Positions 28,686-36,810 of a DNA stretch of 64,000 bases are shown piece by piece. Source of the stretch: Bacillus paralicheniformis. GTDB lineage: Bacteria; Bacillota; Bacilli; Bacillales; Bacillaceae. The notes under the pieces are model-generated. The model saw only the letters and a list, made by a program, of their open reading frames with translations. It made no database searches and was not told where the DNA came from. The first letter of the stretch is position 1. Every line of letters begins with the position of its first letter. The position numbers and the translations under genes were made by a program. The DNA lies in contig NZ_LBMN02000035.1 in NCBI RefSeq assembly GCF_001042485.2, positions 62,001 through 126,000 of the forward strand, given 5' to 3'.

Positions 28686-29465
28686 ATGGCTTTATTACAA
28701 AAAACAAGAAAGATTAATGCAATGCTGCAAAATGCGGCAGGGAAGCCGGTTAATTTTAAAGAAATGGCCGAAACGCTTCGCGATGTGATTGATTCGAACA
28801 TTTTCGTCGTCAGCCGCAGAGGAAAGCTTCTCGGTTTCTCGATCAACCAGCAGATCGAAAATGACCGGATGAAAAAAATGCTTGAAGAGCGCCAGTTTCC
28901 TGAAGACTATACAAAAAGTCTGTTCAACATTCCGGAAACTTCATCCAACCTTGACATTAACAGCGAATATACGGCTTTCCCTGTGGAAAACCGCGATTTG
29001 TTCCAAGCGGGTCTGACCACAGTCGTTCCGATCATCGGAGGAGGCGAAAGACTCGGCACCTTGATTCTGTCCCGCCTTCAGGAGAAATTCGAGGATGACG
29101 ATCTGATCCTTGCCGAATATGGCGCAACGGTCGTAGGAATGGAAATTCTCAGAGAGAAAGCTGAAGAGATCGAAGAGGAAGCACGCAGCAAAGCGGTCGT
29201 TCAAATGGCGATCAGTTCATTATCTTACAGCGAGCTTGAAGCAATTGAACATATTTTTGAAGAGCTTGACGGAAATGAAGGTCTGCTTGTCGCAAGTAAA
29301 ATTGCAGACCGCGTCGGCATCACCCGCTCGGTCATTGTCAATGCGCTGCGCAAACTTGAAAGCGCCGGTGTCATTGAATCAAGGTCATTAGGGATGAAAG
29401 GCACATACATTAAAGTCCTGAACAACAAATTTTTAATGGAATTAGAAAAACTAAAGTCTCATTAA
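28686..29465 (+). CDS. codY: GTP-sensing transcriptional pleiotropic repressor CodY
   Basis: CodY senses branched-chain amino acids and GTP and represses many nutrient-acquisition and adaptation genes in rich conditions. The 259-residue protein has an N-terminal GAF domain (about 1-155) that binds isoleucine/valine, with [18 protein letters not shown]-terminal winged helix-turn-helix follows with [20 protein letters not shown] (about 202-222), the recognition helix of the family. AGGAGGATC precedes the ATG. It is the last gene of its operon, and the fla/che promoter region lies directly downstream; in B. subtilis CodY directly represses that promoter. Confidence 0.98.
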   Translation: MALLQKTRKINAMLQNAAGKPVNFKEMAETLRDVIDSNIFVVSRRGKLLGFSINQQIENDRMKKMLEERQFPEDYTKSLFNIPETSSNLDINSEYTAFPVENRDLFQAGLTTVVPIIGGGERLGTLILSRLQEKFEDDDLILAEYGATVVGMEILREKAEEIEEEARSKAVVQMAISSLSYSELEAIEHIFEELDGNEGLLVASKIADRVGITRSVIVNALRKLESAGVIESRSLGMKGTYIKVLNNKFLMELEKLKSH

Positions 29466-29471
29466 AAGATG

Positions 29472-29507
29472 AAAGCCGCAGAACATGCCGTTCTGCGGCT
29501 TTTTTTA
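29472..29507 (+). terminator. Intrinsic terminator after codY
   Basis: AAAGCCGCAGAAC (29472-29484) pairs perfectly with GTTCTGCGGCTTT (29490-29502), followed by T's to 29507. It separates codY from the fla/che operon. Confidence 0.93.
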
Positions 29508-29816
29508 TTTCACGTTTTAAACTATATTATCGTAATTTTTTCATATCAAAAACAACTAAAATGCGGTGCTGAATCAATGCGTTGCTTGAATAAAAAATAT
29601 ACTAACATAATGTTTTGAAACTTTAACAAACGTAACATTACATAGTTCTTATAATCTAGGTCGAAATACCTATTCATAAAATAGATATTTATTACGATTT
29701 TTTTTTGCGTCCAGATCATAGACTTTAAGCCTATTATTCCTTACAATAGGCTTATGGTTTTTGCAATTTTCGACAAGATTTTGAGACAGATGGAAAAAGA
29801 TTGGAGGTATTTGGCG
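29508..29816 (+). promoter_or_regulatory. fla/che operon upstream control region
   Basis: This 309-base AT-rich stretch has no gene. It holds a perfect TATAAT at 29650-29655 with a poor -35, which would fit an activator-dependent sigma-A promoter. It also holds a 10-bp perfect inverted repeat (29726-29754) in the presumed leader, and a TTGGAGG site before flgB. I searched for a sigma-D promoter (TAAA, 15 bases, GCCGATAT) and found no acceptable match; GCCG does not occur here. SwrA/DegU and CodY act on this region in B. subtilis; no site for them is convincing here. Confidence 0.6.
29726..29754 (+). repeat. Perfect 10-bp inverted repeat in fla/che leader
   Basis: TAAGCCTATT (29726-29735) and AATAGGCTTA (29745-29754), loop ATTCCTTAC, are followed by TGGTTTTT. 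The hairpin is terminator-like and lies 62 bases before the flgB start codon, downstream of the TATAAT. It may act as an attenuator, an operator or a stabilising 5' structure. Confidence 0.7.
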
Positions 29817-30206
29817 ATGGATATATTTTCAGGAACAATACATAGACTAGAGGGAGCCTTGAATCAAGCGAACATTAAGCAAAAAGTCATAACGAACAAT
29901 CTGGCCAATGTAGACACACCGAACTACAAGGCGAAAAAAGTATCCTTCAAAAATGTGCTGAATGAGGAGTCCTCCCGAATTAACGCTATAAAAACAGACT
30001 ATAGACACATTGACTTCAAAGGGAATGAGTCAAATTATTCAGTTGTGTCGAGAAAGAATACAAGTTATCAGGAAAACGGGAACAACGTGGACGTTGATCA
30101 GGAAATGAGTGAAATGGCGAAAAATCAAATCCAGTATCAAGCGCTGGTTGAAAGAATAAGCGGCAAATTCAAATCACTGCGGACCGCGATTACAGGAGGT
30201 AAATAA
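29817..30206 (+). CDS. flgB: Flagellar basal-body rod protein FlgB
   Basis: FlgB forms the proximal rod of the flagellum. The 129-residue protein contains the N-terminal rod signature NNLANVDTPNYKAKKVSF (about 29-46) and the C-terminal heptad region QIQYQALVERISGKFKSL. It has no cleavable signal because it is exported by the flagellar type III apparatus. The ATG at 29817 follows TTGGAGG; an in-frame ATG at 29754 falls in the leader hairpin. It is first in the fla/che operon. Its last codons (ACAGGAGGT) double as the ribosome binding site of flgC. Confidence 0.97.
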   Translation: MDIFSGTIHRLEGALNQANIKQKVITNNLANVDTPNYKAKKVSFKNVLNEESSRINAIKTDYRHIDFKGNESNYSVVSRKNTSYQENGNNVDVDQEMSEMAKNQIQYQALVERISGKFKSLRTAITGGK

Positions 30207-30658
30207 TGGGGGTATTCAATAGCATCAACATCTCAGCTTCGGCGTTGACTGCACAGAGAGTCAGAATGGATACCGTTTCTTCCAACCTGGCAAACATGGA
30301 CACAACAAGAGCGAAGCTGGTCGACGGACAGTGGCAGCCGTATAGAAGAAAGCTTGTATCGACGGCTCCGAAAGGCGAATCTTTTTCATCCGTGCTCCAA
30401 TCATCGATGAATGCATCGGCGAGAGTCGGTGAAGGGGTAAAGGTGACCAAGATCAGCGAAGACAAAACACCGTTTAAACTCGTTTATGATCCGACGCATC
30501 CCGACGCAAACGAAGACGGATACGTGCAGATGCCGAATGTCGATCCGCTAAAAGAGATGGTTGATTTAATGGGCAGCACAAGGTCATATGAAGCGAATGT
30601 CACAGCGATGAACGCGACAAAAGGAATGCTGATGAAAGCACTAGAAATCGGAAAGTAG
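30206..30658 (+). CDS. flgC: Flagellar basal-body rod protein FlgC
   Basis: FlgC is a proximal rod subunit. The 150-residue protein has the N-terminal rod motif SSNLANMDTTRAKLVDG. The C-terminal heptad part DLMGSTRSYEANVTAMNATKG is conserved in rod and hook proteins. The ATG shares a base with the flgB stop (TAATG), so translation is coupled. It is exported without a signal peptide. Length equals the B. subtilis protein. Confidence 0.97.
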   Translation: MGVFNSINISASALTAQRVRMDTVSSNLANMDTTRAKLVDGQWQPYRRKLVSTAPKGESFSSVLQSSMNASARVGEGVKVTKISEDKTPFKLVYDPTHPDANEDGYVQMPNVDPLKEMVDLMGSTRSYEANVTAMNATKGMLMKALEIGK

Positions 30659-30671
30659 GGTGATGACACGA

Positions 30672-30989
30672 ATGGTTAATGGAATCTCTCCATTTGGAAT
30701 TCAACCCGTGCAGGCGGGAACGAATGCAACAAATCAGATCACGAACAAGCAGGACGGTTCAGAGAACCAAGTCAGCTTTTCCAACGTGCTGAAAGATTCT
30801 ATCAATGCTTTGAATCAATCTCAAAATGAATCTGATAAACTGACAAACGCGCTTGCTCTCGGTCAGGATGTCAACCTTGATGAAGTGATGGTTGCAGCCC
30901 AGAAGGCAAATATTACATTGACGGCTGCGACGGAATTCCGCAACAAAGCGGTTGAAGCTTATCAGGAAATCATGAGAATGCAAATGTAA
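30672..30989 (+). CDS. fliE: Flagellar hook-basal body complex protein FliE
   Basis: FliE links the MS-ring to the rod and is the first export substrate. The 105-residue protein has the conserved C-terminal half VMVAAQKANITLTAATEFRNKAVEAYQEIMRMQM. Starts at GTG 30660 and ATG 30663 are possible, but AGGGTGA at 30656-30662 fits the ATG at 30672 best and gives MVNGISPF, as in relatives. It is 13 bases after flgC. After it, 50 bases separate fliE from fliF, with an idle AAAGGAG motif and no ORF. Confidence 0.94.
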   Translation: MVNGISPFGIQPVQAGTNATNQITNKQDGSENQVSFSNVLKDSINALNQSQNESDKLTNALALGQDVNLDEVMVAAQKANITLTAATEFRNKAVEAYQEIMRMQM

Positions 30990-31039
30990 GAAAGGAGTCT
31001 GAAAGCGAAGAGAATTAGTGTAACTACCGGGGGAGTAAG

Positions 31040-32641
31040 ATGAATCGTACTTTATTGCAAATCAAAACGAAAATAACAGATTTTTGGAAAAACAGATCAA
31101 AGCTGCAGAAGTTTTTGATGATCGGCATCGTCGCTCTGGCAGTGATCCTGTCAATCATCATTGGAATTGTTGCTTCGTCGAATAAAATGGTGCCGCTCTA
31201 TAAAGACTTGTCAGCTGAAGAAACCGGCCAAATCAAAAAAGTGCTCGATGAAAAAGGTGTTCCATCTGAGGTTGCAGCTGACGGTTCAGTCATTAAAGTT
31301 CCGGAAGAAAAAGTCGACGGGCTGAAAGTCGATCTTGCGGCAGAGGGTCTTCCGAAAAGCGGAAGCATCGATTATTCGTTCTTTGGTCAAAATGCCGGTT
31401 TCGGTATGACGGACAACGAATTTGACGTATTGAAAGTGAAAGCAACGCAAACCGAGCTTTCCAACCTCATCAAAGGAATAGACGGGATTAAAGATTCAAA
31501 GATCATGATTAACCTGCCGAAGGAATCCGTCTTTGTCGGAGAGGAAAAGCCGGAAGCATCCGCTTCGATTGTTCTTCAGGTGAAGCCCGGCCACACGCTT
31601 GATCAAAATGAAATCAACGGCCTTTATCATCTCGTATCGAAAAGCGTGCCGAACCTTGATCCGGAAAACATCGTGATCATGGATCAAAACTCCACGTATT
31701 ACGATCAAACCGGCAAAGATTCAGGTTCATACGCTGACAGCTACTCTTCACAAAGGCAAGTCAAAGCTCAGATCGAAAAGGACCTGCAGAGACAAATTCA
31801 AACCATGCTCGGCACGATGATGGGACAGGATAAAGTAGTTGTATCCGTCACATCCGACATCGACTTCACAAAAGAAAACAGGACGGAAGATCTGGTTGAA
31901 CCTGTCGACAAAGAAAATATGGAAGGGATCACGGTCAGCGCAGAGCGCGTCAGTGAAACGTATTCCGGACAGGGAGCGCAAGCTGGAGGCGTCAACGGAA
32001 CAGGTGAAAACGATGTAACAAACTATGCGGAGACAGAAGGCGGAACAGGCAACGGAGACTACGAAAAAAGCGAAGAACGAATCAACAATGAAGTCAACAA
32101 AATCCATAAAGAAATCGCCGAAAGTCCGTACAAAATCAGAGATCTGGGCGTCCAGGTCATGGTTGAACCGCCTGATGCGAAGAACCCACAGTCACTGCCT
32201 GCTGAAAGAGAAGATGATATTAAAAAAATCCTCTCAACCATTGTGAAAACATCGATCGACAAGAAGTATGAAGAAGAGCCGCTGACAGATGAGGATATTG
32301 AAAATAAAATCGTTGTTTCTGTCCAATCGTTCGACGGCAAGCAGACAATCGATGAAGGAACGGAAACAGGCGGTATACCGATGTGGATTTACATCGCAGG
32401 CGGAGCAGCGCTTGTTGCTGTAATCGGCCTCATCATCTGGCTTGTCAGAAGACGTAAAAATAGAGATGACGAATACGAGGAAGAATGGTATGAAACGCCT
32501 CAGGAACCGATTCGTGTTGCTGATGTGAACAATGAAAAAGAGACGGAAGAAACTGTCAGACGAAAACAGCTTGAAAAAATGGCGAAAGATAAGCCTGAAG
32601 AATTCGCCAAATTGTTGCGCAGCTGGCTGACCGAGGATTAG
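31040..32641 (+). CDS. fliF: Flagellar MS-ring protein FliF
   Basis: FliF builds the MS-ring in the membrane, on which the motor and export gate assemble. The 533-residue protein has a first membrane helix (FLMIGIVALAVILSIIIGIV, about 25-45). Periplasmic-side ring-building motifs follow, with YKDLSAEETGQIKKVLDEKG and VKATQTELSNLIKGIDGIK. A disordered Gly/Glu-rich stretch comes near 290-340, then a second membrane helix (IYIAGGAALVAVIGLIIWLV, about 450). The acidic C-terminal tail, which binds FliG, ends LLRSWLTED. GGGGGAG precedes the ATG. Confidence 0.98.
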   Translation: MNRTLLQIKTKITDFWKNRSKLQKFLMIGIVALAVILSIIIGIVASSNKMVPLYKDLSAEETGQIKKVLDEKGVPSEVAADGSVIKVPEEKVDGLKVDLAAEGLPKSGSIDYSFFGQNAGFGMTDNEFDVLKVKATQTELSNLIKGIDGIKDSKIMINLPKESVFVGEEKPEASASIVLQVKPGHTLDQNEINGLYHLVSKSVPNLDPENIVIMDQNSTYYDQTGKDSGSYADSYSSQRQVKAQIEKDLQRQIQTMLGTMMGQDKVVVSVTSDIDFTKENRTEDLVEPVDKENMEGITVSAERVSETYSGQGAQAGGVNGTGENDVTNYAETEGGTGNGDYEKSEERINNEVNKIHKEIAESPYKIRDLGVQVMVEPPDAKNPQSLPAEREDDIKKILSTIVKTSIDKKYEEEPLTDEDIENKIVVSVQSFDGKQTIDEGTETGGIPMWIYIAGGAALVAVIGLIIWLVRRRKNRDDEYEEEWYETPQEPIRVADVNNEKETEETVRRKQLEKMAKDKPEEFAKLLRSWLTED

Positions 32642-32654
32642 GAGGAGTATTGAA

Positions 32655-33671
32655 ATGGCAAAAATGAAACAAGACAGGCTTACAGGCAAACAAAAAGCGG
32701 CCATTCTCATGATATCCTTAGGGCTTGATGTGTCAGCTTCCGTTTACAAGCATTTAACAGATGAAGAAATCGAAAGGCTGACGCTTGAAATATCAAATGT
32801 CAGAGCTGTATCACCAGAGAAAAAAGATGAAATTATTCAGGAATTTCATGAAACGGCTATTGCTCAAGAATATATATCACAAGGCGGCATTCACTACGCC
32901 AAGCAGGTGCTTGACAAAGCGCTCGGCGAAGACAAAGCCGCCAGCATTATCAACAGGTTGACATCGTCTCTTCAAGTCAGACCGTTCGATTTTGCCAGAA
33001 AAGCGGATCCCGAGCAGATTCTGAACTTTATCCAGCATGAACATCCGCAGACGATCGCATTGATTCTGTCTTATCTCGATCCCGTGCAATCCGGTCAGAT
33101 ATTATCAGAACTAAATCAGGATGTGCAGGCAGAGGTTGCAAGACGGATCGCTGTCATGGACAGGACGTCGCCGGAAATCATCAATGAAGTCGAACAGATT
33201 CTGGAGCAAAAGCTATCCTCCACATTCACTCAGGACTACACGCAGACCGGCGGCATTGAAGCCGTTGTCGAAGTGTTGAACGGAGTTGACAGAGGTACCG
33301 AGAAAACGATCCTTGACTCCCTTGAAATCCAGGATCCTGAGCTTGCCGACGAGATTAAAAAGCGGATGTTCGTCTTTGAAGATATCGTTACGCTTGATAA
33401 CCGCGCCATTCAAAGGGTTATCCGCGATGTGGAAAACGACGATCTGCTTCTCTCCCTCAAAGTGGCCAGCGAAGAGGTCAAAGACATCGTCTTCAGCAAT
33501 ATGTCGCAGCGTATGGCTGAAACATTTAAAGAAGAAATGGAATTCATGGGCCCTGTGCGTCTGCGTGACGTAGAAGAAGCTCAATCCAGAATCGTAAGCG
33601 TCATCCGAAGACTTGAAGAAGCAGGTGAGATCGTAATCGCCAGAGGCGGAGGAGATGATATCATTGTCTAA
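32655..33671 (+). CDS. fliG: Flagellar motor switch protein FliG
   Basis: FliG is the rotor protein that contacts the stators and transmits torque. The 338-residue protein has the N-terminal MS-ring-binding domain (TGKQKAAILMISLGLDVSA). The middle domain has the EHPQTIALILSYL motif (EHPQ, about 125), and the C-terminal torque domain has charged residues around MFVFEDIVTLDNRAIQRVIR. AGGAGGAG precedes the ATG. It overlaps fliH by 17 bases when the fliH ATG at 33655 is used. Length is that of the family. Confidence 0.98.
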   Translation: MAKMKQDRLTGKQKAAILMISLGLDVSASVYKHLTDEEIERLTLEISNVRAVSPEKKDEIIQEFHETAIAQEYISQGGIHYAKQVLDKALGEDKAASIINRLTSSLQVRPFDFARKADPEQILNFIQHEHPQTIALILSYLDPVQSGQILSELNQDVQAEVARRIAVMDRTSPEIINEVEQILEQKLSSTFTQDYTQTGGIEAVVEVLNGVDRGTEKTILDSLEIQDPELADEIKKRMFVFEDIVTLDNRAIQRVIRDVENDDLLLSLKVASEEVKDIVFSNMSQRMAETFKEEMEFMGPVRLRDVEEAQSRIVSVIRRLEEAGEIVIARGGGDDIIV

Positions 33672-34422
33672 CATTATTAAACAGCGATTATCATCAATAC
33701 CGCCAAAAGAAAGGCGGACGATTTCATTAAAGGAAGTCAAACTTCCTGAAACAGAAACTGAACTTGATACCGGACAGGATCCGGAATTCCTCCTCGATCA
33801 TGCCAGACAGGAAGCAGGGAAAATATACGAAAAAGCGAACGCTGAACTCGAACAGGTCAGACGGCAAATCGAAGAGGAAAGGATAAGCTGGGAAACAGAA
33901 CGCGAAGCGCTGATAGACCAGGCGAAACAAGAAGGCTTTCAAGCGGGGTTTGAACAGGGAAAGGCCGAGGCCCAAAGCACTTATCAATCCTATTTGGATG
34001 AAGCCAACGCCATCGTCGGAGCGGCGAGGCGTGACTATGAAGAAAAAATCGAACAATCTTCCGAAGAAATTGTCGAACTTGCCGTGTCGCTGGCTAAAAA
34101 AGTTTGGAATCAAAAGGCTGACGACAAAGAAGCTTTTTCAGCCCTCGTCAAACAGGTGCTGTCCGAAATGAAGGAGTTCGATGACATTGCCGTCTATGTG
34201 GATCCGGAGTATTACACAGAGGTTCAAAGCCACAAAAACGAACTTGAGCAGCTCCTCCAATATGGCGCCCATCTCGCGATATACGCCGATGAAAAAGCGC
34301 CAAAGGGAACGTGCTATGTTGAAACGGCTTTCGGAAGAATTGATGCAGGAATCGACACTCAATTACAGCAGCTGAAACAAAAACTGCTCAGCCTGCTTGA
34401 AACGGCAGGTGTTGTCCAGTGA
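33655..34422 (+). CDS. fliH: Flagellar export ATPase regulator FliH
   Basis: FliH binds and restrains the export ATPase FliI and brings it to the export gate. The 255-residue protein (from ATG 33655) has a long central coiled coil (about 50-125) with a Gly-spaced patch (EGFQAGFEQGKAEA, GxxxG type) typical of FliH. The C-terminal FliI-binding domain has SLAKKVWNQKA. Start is uncertain: ATG 33655 uses GAGG inside fliG, whereas TTG at 33664 would use GGAGGAG at 33648-33654. Sequence conservation is low overall, as is usual for this family. Confidence 0.93.
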   Translation: MISLSNIIKQRLSSIPPKERRTISLKEVKLPETETELDTGQDPEFLLDHARQEAGKIYEKANAELEQVRRQIEEERISWETEREALIDQAKQEGFQAGFEQGKAEAQSTYQSYLDEANAIVGAARRDYEEKIEQSSEEIVELAVSLAKKVWNQKADDKEAFSALVKQVLSEMKEFDDIAVYVDPEYYTEVQSHKNELEQLLQYGAHLAIYADEKAPKGTCYVETAFGRIDAGIDTQLQQLKQKLLSLLETAGVVQ

Positions 34423-35735
34423 TGCTTGAGCAGCTGCTTGAATGTATAGAAACCGCAGACTCCTACAAACGTTACGGAAAAGTCAAACAAGCGGTCGGCC
34501 TGATGATTGAATCCAAAGGACCTGAATGCTCAATCGGCGATGTCTGCAAAATCTATACAAAAGGTGACGGGCCAAAGGCCATCAAAGCAGAGGTCGTCGG
34601 CTTCAAAGACCAAAATATTCTTCTCATGCCATATTTGGAAGCGGCCAATATTGCACCCGGCAGCATTGTCGAAGCGACGGGAGAATCGCTCAGAGTCAAA
34701 GTCGGCTCCGGCTTGATCGGGCAAGTTGTCGATGCATTCGGCAATCCGCTCGACGGCAGCGCGCTTCCGAAAGGTTTGGCTCAAGTTTCGACAGAACAGG
34801 CGCCGCCTAATCCGATGAAAAGGCCGCCAATCAGAGAAAAAATGGCGGTCGGCGTCAGATCAATCGACAGTCTGCTGACCGTCGGAAAAGGACAACGTGT
34901 CGGGATATTCGCCGGAAGCGGCGTCGGAAAAAGCACGCTCATGGGCATGATTGCAAGAGAGACGGCCGCAGACTTGAATGTCATCGCTCTTGTCGGAGAG
35001 CGGGGCCGCGAAGTCAGGGAGTTCATTGAGAAAGATCTTGGCGAAGAAGGGCTGAAGCGCACGATCGTTGTAGTGGCTACTTCTGACCAGCCGGCATTGA
35101 TGCGGCTGAAAGCGGCATATACAGCAACAGCGATTGCCGAGTACTTCCGCGACAAAGGACAAAACGTGATGTTCATGATGGACTCGGTGACAAGGGTTGC
35201 CATGGCTCAGAGGGAAATCGGCCTGGCGACGGGCGAACCGCCGACGACGAAAGGTTATACACCCTCAGTGTTCGCTATTTTACCTAAGCTCTTAGAACGA
35301 ACAGGAACGACGGAAAACGGGTCAATAACTGCTTTCTATACGGTTCTTGTCGACGGTGATGATATGAATGAACCGATCGCCGATACTGTCAGGGGAATCT
35401 TGGACGGTCATATCGTTCTTGACCGGAGCCTTGCGAATAAAGGCCAGTTTCCGGCAGTCAACATTTTAAAAAGCATCAGCAGGGTGATGTCAAACATCGC
35501 CGGGAAAGATCATATAAGAGCAGCGAACCGGTTCAGGGAAATGCTGTCAACCTATCAAAACTCAGAGGACCTGATCAACATAGGAGCCTATAAAAAAGGG
35601 TCTTCCAGAGAAATTGATGAGGCCATACAATTCCACCCTAAGCTGATCAGCTTCCTCAAGCAGGAAGTGGATGAAGCGGCGTCGCTGGAAGAGAGCATTT
35701 CTTTATTAAAGAGTCTTACAGGAAGAGAGGATTAA
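34422..35735 (+). CDS. fliI: Flagellum-specific ATP synthase FliI
   Basis: FliI is the hexameric export ATPase that powers and unloads substrates of the flagellar type III system. It is homologous to the F1 beta subunit. The 437-residue protein has Walker A AGSGVGKST (164-172). Walker B is NVMFMMDSVTRVAMAQREIG, with the catalytic region GEPPTTKGYTPSVFAILPKL and LVDGDDMNEPIADTVRGILD. The ATG at 34422 overlaps the fliH TGA by one base; a GTG at 34419 would add one residue. fliJ follows after two bases. Confidence 0.97.
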   Translation: MLEQLLECIETADSYKRYGKVKQAVGLMIESKGPECSIGDVCKIYTKGDGPKAIKAEVVGFKDQNILLMPYLEAANIAPGSIVEATGESLRVKVGSGLIGQVVDAFGNPLDGSALPKGLAQVSTEQAPPNPMKRPPIREKMAVGVRSIDSLLTVGKGQRVGIFAGSGVGKSTLMGMIARETAADLNVIALVGERGREVREFIEKDLGEEGLKRTIVVVATSDQPALMRLKAAYTATAIAEYFRDKGQNVMFMMDSVTRVAMAQREIGLATGEPPTTKGYTPSVFAILPKLLERTGTTENGSITAFYTVLVDGDDMNEPIADTVRGILDGHIVLDRSLANKGQFPAVNILKSISRVMSNIAGKDHIRAANRFREMLSTYQNSEDLINIGAYKKGSSREIDEAIQFHPKLISFLKQEVDEAASLEESISLLKSLTGRED

Positions 35736-35737
35736 GA

Positions 35738-36181
35738 ATGGCTTATTCATTTAAATTTCAAAAGCTCCTCGAGCTTAAAGAAAATGAAAAAGACCAATCA
35801 TTCGCTGAATATCAGCACTCAGTTTCCGAATTCGAAAAGGTCGCGGAAAAGCTGTATGAAAGCATGAACCAAAAAGAAACGCTAGAAAAAAACAAGGAAA
35901 TCAAGATGCAGACAGGAATGAGCGTTCAGGAAATGCGGCATTATCAGCAATTTGTCACAAATCTTGAAACGACTATCTACCATTATCAAAAGCTCGTCAT
36001 GATGAAGAGAAATGAAATGAATGAAAAACAGCACGATCTGACGGAAAAAAATATCGAGCTGAAAAAATTTGAAAAAATGAAAGAAAAGCAGTTTGAAATG
36101 TATTCGCTGCAAAACAAAGCAAATGAGTTAAAGGAAATGGACGATATCTCCATTGCCCAGTACATAACTCAAGGAAGCTAG
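35738..36181 (+). CDS. fliJ: Flagellar export chaperone FliJ
   Basis: FliJ is the coiled-coil stalk of the export ATPase, resembling the gamma subunit of F1, and escorts chaperones to the gate. The 147-residue protein is almost wholly alpha-helical and charged: KFQKLLELKENEKDQSFAEY at the N-terminus and a Met/Lys/Glu-rich middle. It starts two bases after fliI, after AGAGAGGA. Identity comes from composition, length and position, since FliJ diverges quickly. Confidence 0.93.
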   Translation: MAYSFKFQKLLELKENEKDQSFAEYQHSVSEFEKVAEKLYESMNQKETLEKNKEIKMQTGMSVQEMRHYQQFVTNLETTIYHYQKLVMMKRNEMNEKQHDLTEKNIELKKFEKMKEKQFEMYSLQNKANELKEMDDISIAQYITQGS

Positions 36182-36194
36182 GGGTAGAAAAACG

Positions 36195-36809
36195 ATGACC
36201 GAAGAAAAAAAAGCCGGTAAATTTCAGACATTTTTGTTTGTCATCGTCATTCCGCTGATCTTTTTAATCGTTGTAGCGTTTGTCGGCATGTGGCTTTTGG
36301 GCGTCAATTTCCAGGATGCAGCCTCCAAAATCCCCGTTGTTAAAGAGCTTGTGAAAAACGGCGAGGATCAGGACAAAGATCACGCAGCAAAGCAGCAGGA
36401 GAACAAAGCAGAAAAGCTCCAAAAGACGATCGATGAACAAAAAAGCGAAATCGAAACGCTGACGAGTGACTTGAAAACGAGTGATCAAGAGATTAAAAGG
36501 CTGAAACAAAAAATCAGCTCGTTCGAAAAAACGGAAAAAGATGAAAAAGAGCAGAAAGAAAAGAACGCCGAAGGTCAAGGAGACGGAAAAAAAGTCGTCA
36601 AAATTTATGAAAGCATGCAAAGCAATAAAGCTGCAAAAATTTTAAGCGAATTAAAAGAAGAAGAGGCAATCAACATTTTAGATTCTTTAAGCAAAAAGAA
36701 AGTGACTGAGATCCTCTCCAAAATGTCTCCTGATAAAGCGGCTGTATTCACAGAAAAGCTTGTGAAAAACGAAGCGAAAAATGAAAAGAAAAAAGAAGGG
36801 GGGGAATAG
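36195..36809 (+). CDS. ylxF: YlxF, MotE-like flagellar protein
   Basis: This 204-residue protein has a cytoplasmic N-terminus and one membrane helix (FLFVIVIPLIFLIVVAFVGM, about 14-33). A long coiled coil follows (about 60-130). The C-terminal domain repeats the MgtE-N/MotE pattern KIYESMQSNKAAKILSELKEE and LSKMSPDKAAVFTEKL. MotE in other bacteria chaperones the stator-associated MotC, while the Bacillus member is poorly characterised. It sits between fliJ and fliK, whose TTG start follows one base after its stop. The 3' end (AAGGGGGGG) serves as the fliK ribosome binding site. Confidence 0.92.
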   Translation: MTEEKKAGKFQTFLFVIVIPLIFLIVVAFVGMWLLGVNFQDAASKIPVVKELVKNGEDQDKDHAAKQQENKAEKLQKTIDEQKSEIETLTSDLKTSDQEIKRLKQKISSFEKTEKDEKEQKEKNAEGQGDGKKVVKIYESMQSNKAAKILSELKEEEAINILDSLSKKKVTEILSKMSPDKAAVFTEKLVKNEAKNEKKKEGGE

Positions 36810-36810
36810 C

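Noticed and set aside
29765-29779. Possible CodY box (AATTTTC half) before flgB
   Set aside because: Only about ten of fifteen positions match the CodY consensus; the second half is poor. CodY control remains plausible from knowledge of B. subtilis but is not shown here.
30990-31039. Hidden small ORF between fliE and fliF, suggested by an AAAGGAG motif
   Set aside because: No ATG, GTG or TTG at workable distance opens a frame of more than a codon or two.
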